DNA of 26,980 nucleotides. Origin: Caldisphaera sp046536515 (GTDB lineage Archaea; Thermoproteota; Thermoprotei_A; Sulfolobales; Acidilobaceae). Positions 1 to 7,035 of this stretch are shown here, piece after piece. Location of the stretch: NCBI RefSeq assembly GCF_046536515.1, contig NZ_JAWDMQ010000018.1, positions 1 through 26,980 on the forward strand, read 5' to 3'. Made by a program: the position numbers and the translations under genes. The notes under the pieces are model-generated. The model searched no databases and was not told the DNA's origin. It was given only the letters and a program-made list of their open reading frames with translations. Each line of letters begins with the position of its first letter. Position 1 is the stretch's first letter.

Positions 1-519
1 TTCAATAACCTAGCAGAGTACGAACTGAAGAGGTACTCAAGGGGCTTTATTGGCTCGTTAAAGAGGACGCTAAGATATGAAATTGACATAATAAGGGGGT
101 ATGGTTATACGCTGAGAGACTACTTACAAGAGCCTGCATTTAAGAAAAGGCTCTACCTGAGACCATTCGCAGTGCTAGTTTACGGCATAGCCAGCCTTGA
201 GGGGATTTACAGATATGATAGGCGGTTTAATAACCATGACTTGGTCTACTACAACTCGTTGCTGAAGATCAGGGATCCTGTCAAGGAGCTGAGTGTAGAC
301 AAAAGGTACGCGGCAATGATCATACCAATCGGCACCGCGATGCAAATAGGTGTTGATTGGGCGGCCGAGAGATTAAAGCTCGCTGGGCTCCGGCCGTACC
401 TATGTGAAAGAATTAGAGGAATGGCACTAGTCGGCATGAGGGATAACAGCGCAATAGATACTATAAATAAGAATGTCTACATCAAGCTGACTAGTTGCAA
501 GCCGCTTGATGAGATATAA
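1..519 (+). CDS. Unrecognised protein, C-terminal part (5' end outside window)
   Basis: The reading frame is open from base 1 with no stop until 519, so at least 172 codons belong to a gene that begins before the window. A GTG at 172 is an internal possible start, but the frame upstream of it also looks coding. The protein is basic and tyrosine/arginine-rich (for example KRYSRGF and RPYLCERIRG), with a short hydrophobic stretch near AAMIIPIGTAMQIG. I do not recognise a family. Its base composition is distinctly richer in G+C (about 43-55% in the lines I counted) than the AT-rich genes that follow, and it uses CTG, CTC, GCC and CGG codons that are rare downstream. That suggests a different origin, for instance a mobile or viral segment, but this is inference. 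Confidence 0.6.
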   Translation, partial: FNNLAEYELKRYSRGFIGSLKRTLRYEIDIIRGYGYTLRDYLQEPAFKKRLYLRPFAVLVYGIASLEGIYRYDRRFNNHDLVYYNSLLKIRDPVKELSVDKRYAAMIIPIGTAMQIGVDWAAERLKLAGLRPYLCERIRGMALVGMRDNSAIDTINKNVYIKLTSCKPLDEI

Positions 520-716
520 AAGAAAATAGTTAATCAACGCTTGGGACAAACTTTTGCTGAAGTACATGCTAGTAATGAGAGATTAGCATTAATCTTATTG
601 AAAAACTTTTTATTTTAAAATATTAAAATTTATAATAAAAAATCTTTTCTTATTTCAAATCCTTAAGTTTATTATAATTTAAAAATGGTTAAATTAACTT
701 ATTTAACGGTGGAAAA
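520..716. promoter_or_regulatory. AT-rich intergenic region with promoter for AIM24-like gene
   Basis: A roughly 200-base A/T-rich stretch follows the higher-G+C partial gene. It contains several TATA-like runs around 605-650 that could act as archaeal box A elements. A GGTGG ribosome-binding site sits about 5 bases before the TTG start at 717. No gene is visible here. Confidence 0.35.
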
Positions 717-1382
717 TTGGTTAAATATGAAATTGTTGGAAGTGAAATGCAATATCTTCTTGCTGAATTAAATAACGAAGAGGAGATTTATGTTGATGGA
801 TCCCATATAATATACAAAGACAGCAGCGTATCATTGAATGCAAAAATGCAGGGAGGCTTTCTAGGAGCTTTAAAAAGAGAAATTACCGGATCAACTTTTT
901 TCTTATTAGAAGCAAAGGGCCCTGGTAAAATAGCCCTCTCATCCCCTCTTGCAGGAAAGATAGTTAAAATTGATTTAAACGGAAGAGGTCTTTTAGTTGA
1001 GCACACATCATTTTTAGCTTGTGATAAATCAATTAATTACAACGCTAAATTAGGCAGCTTAACAGCAGGTTTATTTGGCGGGGAAGGTATATTTTTAGCT
1101 AAATTAGAAGGTATTGGTTCAGCATTTTTACATGCAGTTGGCCAAGTAAATCAAATACATTTAAATAATGGTGAATTACACATTGAGGCATCGCATTTAC
1201 TTGCATTTGATGAAGGGTTACAATATGGTATATCCAGAGTGGGAAACTTAAAAACCATGTTATTTGGTGATGAAGGTCTCTTCTTCGTTAATATTAAAGG
1301 TGAAGGAAACGTTTACATAAAAAGCTCTTCAAGAAGAGATGTTGCATTATCTATAGCAAAGTATTTGCCCAGAAGACAATAA
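717..1382 (+). CDS. AIM24/DUF124 family protein (TIGR00266-like)
   Basis: 221 residues, almost entirely beta-rich with glycine-punctuated repeats: GGFLGALKREITGSTFFLLEA, then GLFGGEGIFLAKLEG, then LFGDEGLFFVNIKGEG. These repeated G-x-F-x-G-E-G-x-F units and the ending in a basic tail are characteristic of the AIM24 (DUF124) family, a trimeric beta-prism fold related to the TRAP-like fold. Its biochemical role is not established. The start is a TTG at 717 behind GGTGG; an ATG at 685 is in another frame. No signal peptide or membrane segment is seen, so it is probably cytosolic. It is followed 17 bases after the stop by a hairpin plus T-run module that probably ends the transcript. Confidence 0.75.
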   Translation: MVKYEIVGSEMQYLLAELNNEEEIYVDGSHIIYKDSSVSLNAKMQGGFLGALKREITGSTFFLLEAKGPGKIALSSPLAGKIVKIDLNGRGLLVEHTSFLACDKSINYNAKLGSLTAGLFGGEGIFLAKLEGIGSAFLHAVGQVNQIHLNNGELHIEASHLLAFDEGLQYGISRVGNLKTMLFGDEGLFFVNIKGEGNVYIKSSSRRDVALSIAKYLPRRQ

Positions 1383-1398
1383 TTTTGGGGTTAAGAAA

Positions 1399-1447
1399 TG
1401 ATAAAGCGAACGACAAGCCCCTTCTAGGGGCGGGGTAAAGTTTTTTA
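1399..1447 (+). repeat. Right-end-like hairpin module, copy R1 (terminator-like)
   Basis: Begins TGATAAAGCGAACGACAAG and continues into a hairpin with stem GCCCCT (1417-1422) and AGGGGC (1426-1431), then GGGGTAAAG and six T. The same TGATAAAG..AACGRCAA leader followed by a C-rich/G-rich hairpin recurs at 8716 (+), 9680 (-), 25013 (+) and 25705 (-). The leader and hairpin resemble the right ends of IS200/IS605-type (TnpB) elements. Position just after a stop codon and the T-run suggest it now serves as a terminator for the AIM24-like gene. Confidence 0.6.
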
Positions 1448-1486
1448 AAATTAAAAACTTATTATAAATTAAGACAGGAGAGATGG
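1448..1486 (+). promoter_or_regulatory. Promoter and ribosome-binding site of the ABC-2 exporter operon
   Basis: An A/T run with a TATA-like element (TTATTATAAATT, about 1459-1470) precedes CAGGAGAG (1475-1482), a good ribosome-binding site for the TTG start at 1487. The 24 bases at 1475-1498 are a near copy (22 of 24) of the Walker A coding segment at 1569-1592. Confidence 0.4.
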
Positions 1487-2389
1487 TTGGATTTGTTGGA
1501 ATTCAATAAAGTCACAAAGTTTTTTAATAAATTCAAAGTATTAGATGAAGTAACATTTAAAGTAAATTCAGGAGAGATAGTTGGATTTGTGGGCCCAAAT
1601 GGAGCAGGTAAAACTACATCAATAAAAATTGCAGCAGGCATTTTAAAACCAACAAAAGGAGATGTTTTAATTGATGGTTTAAGCGTTATTTCTAAAAAAG
1701 TTGAATCATCTAAAAGGATTGGTTGGGTACCTGAAATACCTGTTTTTGAATCAGATTGGAAAGCAATTGATTATTTTAAATATTTAGCAGGCTACCATGG
1801 AATAAGTGGTAAACAAGCAGAAATTTTAGCAAAGGAATTGCTATCTCAAGTTAATATATGGGAAAGCTCTAATAAAAAGCTTAAAGATTTTTCTCAAGGT
1901 ATGAAGAAAAGGTTTGCATTAGCAGTTTCAATGATATCAAATCCTCAAAACTATCTTTTTGATGAGGTATTAAATGGCTTAGATCCAGAAGGAATTGCAT
2001 TCTTTAGGGAAAAAGCTAAAGAATTTAAAAAATCAAATTGCTCTGTTTTATTTTCTTCCCACATATTAAGTGAAGTTGAAGCAATAGCGGATAAAGTAGT
2101 GTTAATAAATAAAGGGAAAATTTTGGCAATAAAAACAATTGATGAAATAAAGTCTGAGGCAAAAATTGCGCTAAGAGTAGTTGTTGAAAATCCTGATGAA
2201 AAATTAATTGATGTGCTATCATCTTTTGGCAAAGTAAATAAAATTAATAATAATTCTTTTGATTTAGACACAAACGCAAACCCAAGCGAAGTAAATGCAG
2301 CATTAGTTAAATTGGGCTATAAGGTTTCAGAAATAAACAAGAGCGGAGGGCTTGAAGAGTACTTCATGAGGTTAACTAAAGGTGATTGA
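1487..2389 (+). CDS. ABC transporter ATP-binding protein (ABC-2 exporter type)
   Basis: 300 residues. It hydrolyses ATP to drive the membrane partner encoded next. All ABC motifs are visible: Walker A GPNGAGKTT (residues 36-44), signature FSQGMKKR (135-142), Walker B YLFDE followed by the D-loop (156-167) with catalytic Glu160, and the H-loop SSH (190-192). The Q-loop position reads GWVPE, as is common in the CcmA/NatA/DrrA-like group of ABC-2 exporters. A C-terminal extension after residue 225 is also typical of that group. The TTG start follows a strong GGAG site. The next gene overlaps its end by 8 bases, so the pair is translationally coupled. Substrate cannot be predicted. Confidence 0.9.
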   Translation: MDLLEFNKVTKFFNKFKVLDEVTFKVNSGEIVGFVGPNGAGKTTSIKIAAGILKPTKGDVLIDGLSVISKKVESSKRIGWVPEIPVFESDWKAIDYFKYLAGYHGISGKQAEILAKELLSQVNIWESSNKKLKDFSQGMKKRFALAVSMISNPQNYLFDEVLNGLDPEGIAFFREKAKEFKKSNCSVLFSSHILSEVEAIADKVVLINKGKILAIKTIDEIKSEAKIALRVVVENPDEKLIDVLSSFGKVNKINNNSFDLDTNANPSEVNAALVKLGYKVSEINKSGGLEEYFMRLTKGD

Positions 2390-3704
2390 AGTGAGTTATG
2401 CTTTTAGATATGATTTAAAAAAGTCATTATCTTCTAAAGCATTAATAATTGCAATAATTCTTTTAATATTAGCCGGTATAGGAGCTGGTTATTTATTTTC
2501 TAGAGAAATAGAGGTAGGTTCAAATTATTATTTTGTTTCAAATTTTGTATCAACTAATAGAACTTATCTTTTAGAGGGTTATTTAATTAGCGCTAATGGA
2601 CAGATAATTTCAAATGCGAAAATTTTCTATAATGGTAAAACAGCTATAACAAATTCAAAAGGCTTTGCAGAAATTAACTTAACAGGAGTAAATGAGGTAG
2701 GAGTAGCAACGTTAAATTTCCAGCTTTCTAACGTTAATTATACTGCATCGATAACAAACATGGCAGTAGTTAATATACAGGGAAAAACAGGTGAAGTTTA
2801 TGCCTCCATATACCTACCAAAAGGAAATTGGAGTTGCAACATATATTATGGACAACTATCTCTTTCAATGATTAAAAATATTTCTTCTTTACCAAAAGAA
2901 TTATATAAAATAGCAGAATTAAACCTATCAAGTGTTGGAGAACCCATCTTATTTAGCCAAAAGGTTAATATAGAACAGAATTCTTCAAAGCCTATTGTTT
3001 TCTTAAATACCGATTGCAATTCAACGCAATTAAATTACACAAACTATTATTCATTTACTATACCTTCGTTGATAAGTAAAGGATTAGAAGGAAGTGCATT
3101 AATTTCTTCTCTAACTGTTTTTGCAGAGTTTTTCCCTCTATTAGGATTATTTTTAATAAATGATGCTTTCGTAAAACCTAGATCAAGTAAGGCAATTGAA
3201 TTTATCTTGTCTAGGCCTATAACAAAAGGACAGCTTTTTATATCAAGATTTACTTCAGGCTTAATCGCTATGCTGATTTCATCAATTGCAGCCGGTATAG
3301 TAATTCCAATAGCTGTTTCGTATGTATTAAATGCAAGTATAACTTATAGCTATATTTTATTTAGTATTGCAGCATTAATAATAAGCTCTATTAGCTTTTA
3401 CTCATTGCTTTATTTAATAGCATCTATAAGTTATAGAGGTTTTATTGGGATATCTATTGCATTTTACCTAATATTTTACTTGTTTGATATATTTGAAATA
3501 TTATCATTTTTAACAGGAAAAACATGGTTGGCATATATTAGTCCATATGCAGTATCATCAATGATATTGCAAAAAATATCAACAAGTTCATTTTCTCTTT
3601 TAATTAATATAAATTATACATTTGTAACGATAGCTGCAACACTATGGATTTTCTTGCCTGCTATTTTATCATTTTTTATATATGTTAAATCTGATAAAAT
3701 TTAA
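2382..3704 (+). CDS. ABC-2 type transporter permease with large extracytoplasmic insert
   Basis: 440 residues. One transmembrane helix near residues 17-34 is followed by about 200 residues outside the membrane, then about six helices from roughly residue 240 to the end. The outer domain contains a carboxypeptidase-regulatory/Ig-like segment (GYLISANGQIISNAKIFYNG, then TNSKGFAEI) and many N-x-S/T sequons, consistent with a glycosylated archaeal surface domain. SRPITKGQLFISRF is the cytoplasmic motif usual in ABC-2 permeases. The start may be GTG 2382, overlapping the ATPase gene, or GTG 2391, which has GGTGATT just upstream. Together with the preceding ATPase it forms a complete two-gene exporter of unknown substrate. 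Confidence 0.85.
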   Translation: MIEVSYAFRYDLKKSLSSKALIIAIILLILAGIGAGYLFSREIEVGSNYYFVSNFVSTNRTYLLEGYLISANGQIISNAKIFYNGKTAITNSKGFAEINLTGVNEVGVATLNFQLSNVNYTASITNMAVVNIQGKTGEVYASIYLPKGNWSCNIYYGQLSLSMIKNISSLPKELYKIAELNLSSVGEPILFSQKVNIEQNSSKPIVFLNTDCNSTQLNYTNYYSFTIPSLISKGLEGSALISSLTVFAEFFPLLGLFLINDAFVKPRSSKAIEFILSRPITKGQLFISRFTSGLIAMLISSIAAGIVIPIAVSYVLNASITYSYILFSIAALIISSISFYSLLYLIASISYRGFIGISIAFYLIFYLFDIFEILSFLTGKTWLAYISPYAVSSMILQKISTSSFSLLININYTFVTIAATLWIFLPAILSFFIYVKSDKI

Positions 3705-3709
3705 TTTTT

Positions 3710-4270
3710 TTATTTGTTTATTGTTTGCGGTATTGGATTTAGATTCAATTCGTGGAATGCCAATATAGCATAAATATCTGCTATTAATATAAATATTGCA
3801 CCAACTAGAACTATAAGTAATATGGCTCCCCACCAATAAAATTTACCAACTTCCTCAAACCTTTTAATGCCAGAGGACTTTGCTAATTCATAATAAGAAT
3901 TTCTAATGAAATATCCATAAGCTAAGATCACCAAATAAGCAATTATTACTGCAGCTATTGCTAATCCTGCACCCAAAATAATGCCGTGAGAAACCATTGT
4001 AAAAATAGATATAACAGAAACGAAAGCAAAGATTGCAAAACCAATAATACCTGCTATTATAGCCTTTAATGCATTATCAAATATTAAACTATTATTATAA
4101 GCATTAGATAACTCATATAGAGCGATTAGTATTAAAATTAATCCTATTATGGCCAAAATGCTTCCCACTTGAGGTATTAAACCTAAAATAACTAAAATAG
4201 ATCCTATTAATCCGAAATTTGAGCTTGATATTATCTTATTTTTTAATTCATCTCCCAAATTTTTCACCAT
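3710..4270 (-). CDS. DUF996 family integral membrane protein
   Basis: 186 residues with about four to five hydrophobic helices. The N-terminal part (SSSNFGLIGSILVILGLIPQVGSILAIIGLILILIALYELS split over residues 16-56) has the G-x-I-G...P-x-V-G pattern of archaeal DUF996 proteins. No function is known for the family. The ATG start at 4270 is preceded on the minus strand by TATA-like sequence (about 4290-4305). The gene converges on the ABC-2 permease gene with only 5 bases between the stop codons, so the two transcripts must overlap or end inside each other. Confidence 0.75.
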   Translation of the reverse strand: MVKNLGDELKNKIISSSNFGLIGSILVILGLIPQVGSILAIIGLILILIALYELSNAYNNSLIFDNALKAIIAGIIGFAIFAFVSVISIFTMVSHGIILGAGLAIAAVIIAYLVILAYGYFIRNSYYELAKSSGIKRFEEVGKFYWWGAILLIVLVGAIFILIADIYAILAFHELNLNPIPQTINK

Positions 4271-4363
4271 TTTTAATTATTTTAACTAATTTATATATTT
4301 TATAGCTAATATTTTTCTATTTTATAATTTTTTCAATAATAAAATTAAATAATATGTTTACAA

Positions 4364-4378
4364 GAAAATTTTTATTGC
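4364..4378 (+). promoter_or_regulatory. Likely archaeal promoter for the structured RNA at about 4400-4540
   Basis: GAAAATTTTTATTGC fits a purine-rich BRE followed by a TATA box. It places a start site about 25 bases downstream, near 4398-4403, immediately before the G+C-rich structured segment. Confidence 0.4.
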
Positions 4379-4399
4379 TTTCAATAGCCGGATTATCTT

Positions 4400-4537
4400 C
4401 TTTTGTTGTGGTTTGGGGTTATCCAGCTAAAGGGGGTATGAATGGGGCATTGCCCTATGACCCCCGTGAAGTCCAAGGGCTGAAAATACAATTTTATGAA
4501 AATTCAATGAAGCCCAAACCCCTAACATAGTTTTTTA
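4400..4537 (+). ncRNA. Structured RNA candidate with a kink-turn
   Basis: A G+C-rich island in an A/T-rich gap. It contains a hairpin with outer stem GGGGG (4432-4436)/CCCCC (4461-4465), a three-base bulge UAU, tandem GA (4440-4441)/GA (4459-4460), and an inner stem 4442-4448/4452-4458 with loop AUU. This is a textbook kink-turn, the binding site of L7Ae. A second helix GGGCT (4477-4481)/AGCCC (4511-4515) follows, and GGGGTT (4415-4420)/AACCCC (4517-4522) could close the whole. ACA lies two bases after that closing helix and a T6 run follows at 4531-4536. It could be an H/ACA- or other L7Ae-binding small RNA, or an omegaRNA-like remnant; the end (TGAAGCCC) would also suit the latter. No protein frame is seen. 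Confidence 0.5.
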
Positions 4538-4671
4538 ACAACTATTAATAAAAAGGGCAGCAATCCAAAAGTATTAAAATTATAGCTGAATTCAAATTGA
4601 TTAAAGATGCAAATTATAAACCAAATAAATTTTTATATTCAAAAAGGACTCAATGCCTCAGGGAATTAAAA

Positions 4672-5862
4672 ATGAGTTTTAAAGATATAGGCAAGAAATC
4701 ATTAATTGTTTTTATTTTGTTATCGTTTGTATCCCTTTTTGCTGACATGACATATGAGGGGGCTAGATCTGTTTCAGGAGCATATTTAGATGCTTTGGGA
4801 GCGACAGCTATTTTAGCTAGCTTAGCTAGTATTGGAGAATTTTTAGGTTATGTTATGAGATTTTTCAGCGGGGTAATAGCAACATATTTAAAATCAAGTA
4901 TAAGTTATTGGGGTTTAACAATTTTAGGCTATATATTAAATTTATTTGCTGTCCCTCTTCTAGCTTTTTCAGGACATTGGGAATTAGCAATTTTATTCAT
5001 ATTTTTAGAAAGAATAGGAAAAGGTTTGAGAACTCCTTTAAGGGATACTATTTTAGCAGAAATTACTGAAAAAATTGGTAAGGGTAAAGCCTTTGGTCTT
5101 CATGAAGCTCTAGATCAGACAGGAGCAGTACTCGGACCTTTAATAGTGACATTATCTCTTTTTTCAACAAAAAACTATGAGTTTACTTTCTTAATATTGG
5201 CAATACCTGCTTCTATTTCATTAATGTTTCTTTTTAGCGCATACATTAAATATCCTAATATTAAAGCAGTTGAAAAAACGGCTAGCTTTAAAAGGAATTC
5301 ATTAAGCAAAATTTTTTGGCTTTATACAATTTCTATGGCAATAGTAGCTCTTGGTTTTATGCATTGGATCAATGTATCATACATATTTAGTGCAAGTAAT
5401 ATATTGCCGGATTACTGGATATCTATAATGTATTTAATAGCTATGTTAGTAGATGGTATTCTTGCATTTCCAATTGGATTAATATATGATAGAGCTGGTC
5501 CAATATCTTTACTTATAACACCTATATTTGCAACTCTAATAGTTCCAATAATATTAATGCATAACTTTGTTTCTGCATTATTTGTTAGCATATTCTGGGG
5601 GATAGTGAATGGAATATATGAAAGCACTGCAAGAGCAGCCATAGCAGATATATTGCCAAATGAAAATAGGGCATATGGTTATGGGATCTTTGGACTATTT
5701 TATGGAACTGCATGGATGTCTGGTTCAATAATTTATGGTTTTCTATATCAAAACTTTATTAATTATATATCATTATTTGCTATAATAATAGAGTTAACTG
5801 CATTTATATTGTTATTTATTACCGCAAAACAGTTTAACAATTATAAGAAACAGTCCCTCTAA
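4672..5862 (+). CDS. MFS transporter
   Basis: 397 residues from ATG 4672, with 10-12 hydrophobic helices. The region SLFADMTYEGARSVSGAYL followed by GATA...GEFLGYVMRFFSG, and the cytoplasmic loop ERIGKGLRTPLRDTILAE with the DQTGAVLGP motif of helix 5, mark a group of prokaryotic MFS permeases often annotated only as MFS transporter. Substrate is unknown. A TTG at 4597 would extend the frame by 25 codons, but a TATA-like element (AATTTTTATATTC, about 4629-4640) lies inside that extension and CAGGGA precedes 4672, so I prefer the shorter form. It stands alone, downstream of the structured RNA and upstream of the tnpB remnant. Confidence 0.85.
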   Translation: MSFKDIGKKSLIVFILLSFVSLFADMTYEGARSVSGAYLDALGATAILASLASIGEFLGYVMRFFSGVIATYLKSSISYWGLTILGYILNLFAVPLLAFSGHWELAILFIFLERIGKGLRTPLRDTILAEITEKIGKGKAFGLHEALDQTGAVLGPLIVTLSLFSTKNYEFTFLILAIPASISLMFLFSAYIKYPNIKAVEKTASFKRNSLSKIFWLYTISMAIVALGFMHWINVSYIFSASNILPDYWISIMYLIAMLVDGILAFPIGLIYDRAGPISLLITPIFATLIVPIILMHNFVSALFVSIFWGIVNGIYESTARAAIADILPNENRAYGYGIFGLFYGTAWMSGSIIYGFLYQNFINYISLFAIIIELTAFILLFITAKQFNNYKKQSL

Positions 5863-5979
5863 TCACTATAGTTGGGAATTATCGCCCTTTATGGTAGATT
5901 TTAAAATCGTCTCCTTAAAAATCTATAGAATTAATAAGCAGTTCTATTAATTTAATTAAGTATTTCTCAATTTTTGGTA

Positions 5980-6272
5980 TATTATTTATGAGTAAAAATA
6001 ATAAGCATGAACTAAAGGTTTCCCTTTTCATGCTATTGCATACTGCAAGTAGAGAATAAATTACCATAGCCAATAAGAAGCTTAACTTGCAGAAAACGAA
6101 CATTTTGTAACTGCTTTAGCTGTTGACCCTAATTAAACATCTTCTGTTTGTCCTGTATGTAATACTAAGCTTGTTGAAACTGGTTATGGGGAGATTTAAA
6201 TGTAATAAATGTGGGTTTGAGAAAGATAGGGATATTATTGCTAAGCTTAATATAGAAAAAAGGCGCTTATAA
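5980..6272 (+). pseudogene. tnpB: tnpB remnant (IS200/IS605-type RNA-guided nuclease), C-terminal part
   Basis: Conceptual translation across several frames gives HELKVSLFM (about 6006-6032), then AVDPN, a stop, then TSSVCPVCNTKLVETGYG, and after a frameshift KCNKCGFEKDRDIIAKLNIE. This is the TnpB C-terminal zinc ribbon (CPVC at 6149-6160; CNKC at 6201-6212) followed by the D-R-D segment that carries the last RuvC aspartate. At least one in-frame stop (6134-6136) and one frameshift between 6160 and 6198 break it, and the N-terminal two thirds are missing or unrecognisable. It cannot make a functional nuclease. The adjacent downstream DNA carries a hairpin-rich right end. Confidence 0.8.
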
Positions 6273-6612
6273 GATATTCCTGACCCCCCTGAATGTACCT
6301 TAAATGATAGATGTTAAACCGAACAGATATGGCCGAATCCTTTTTCACATTAATAGAAATCTTTTTATCTGTAAGTATAAACTGATGACCTTTCACGTTG
6401 ATGTGGACTATGCTTAAAAGGGTGAGAGTAATACAAAAATATGAGCCTCATGTGTTGGGCTTAAAGGAGTATTATAATTAATCTACCGTTTGTAGGTAAT
6501 TGAGGGCTAAGTCCCTACTTGATCATGAATAAAAATGATTGAAATGAAATTATAGGTGAAACAGGAACCTATGAGACACCCTAAAGAAAACCTTTTAGGG
6601 CGGGGGAGTTGT
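6273..6612 (+). ncRNA. Right end / omegaRNA-like region of the tnpB remnant
   Basis: About 340 bases directly after the tnpB remnant with no gene but serial hairpins: GAGGG/CCCTAC-type fold near 6501-6520, ATAGGT (6552-6557)/ACCTAT (6567-6572), and CCCTAAA (6579-6585)/TTTAGGG (6594-6600). It ends GGGCGGGGGAG, the G-rich tail seen at other TnpB right ends in this window. In intact elements this segment specifies the omegaRNA scaffold and the flanking host DNA supplies the guide. Whether anything is still transcribed is unknown. Its last hairpin overlaps the 3' end of the universal stress protein gene on the other strand. Confidence 0.5.
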
Positions 6613-7035
6613 GACTACCAAGACTGGTATAGGTGACTTTGATATGACTTTCAGCGTAACACTGCCTATAAAGAAGTCCTTAATATATGCGAAACCTCGA
6701 TGCCCCATCATTATCATATCGAATTTTCCAGTATTAGATTGCTCTAGTATTATTTTAGCTGGATCTCCTACAGCTATCTCATAGCTTATCTTATAAGATC
6801 CAAATGACTCTATCAATTTTACCAGATCTTTCATTTTATTTTCAGCAACTCTCTTCCCGCTTTCCACTACATCTTCTGTGACAAATTCACTAACTTCAGA
6901 CATGTTGAGGGGAATTATATAGAGAAGTCTTATGCTGCTAACGTTGTTTAGCTTGCTAAGTCCCTCACTTATCCACTTTTCTGTTCCTTTAGAAAAATCG
7001 ACTGGAACCAATAGGTTTAAAGCTTTCTTACTCAT
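6595..7035 (-). CDS. Universal stress protein (UspA family)
   Basis: 146 residues with the Usp fold: N-terminal NLLVPVDFS and the ATP-binding-type motif G-H-R-G-x9-G-S (GHRGF...FFIGSVTLKVI, residues 111-127), ending SPIPVLVV. Family members bind ATP or act in stress responses, often beside transporters. ATG 7035 has a GGAGGTGAG site and overlaps the transporter gene by 8 bases, so the two are one operon. The final residues TTPPP and the stop codon (6595-6597) lie in the G-rich right end of the tnpB-type remnant: the mobile element appears to have replaced the natural C-terminus. Confidence 0.85.
   Translation of the reverse strand: MSKKALNLLVPVDFSKGTEKWISEGLSKLNNVSSIRLLYIIPLNMSEVSEFVTEDVVESGKRVAENKMKDLVKLIESFGSYKISYEIAVGDPAKIILEQSNTGKFDMIMMGHRGFAYIKDFFIGSVTLKVISKSPIPVLVVTTPPP

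Noticed and set aside
4415..4522. Possible intron-containing tRNA in the structured region before the MFS gene
   Set aside because: No T-arm consensus (GGTTCAAATCC type), no complementary acceptor ends of the right spacing, and the kink-turn explains the G-rich helix better.
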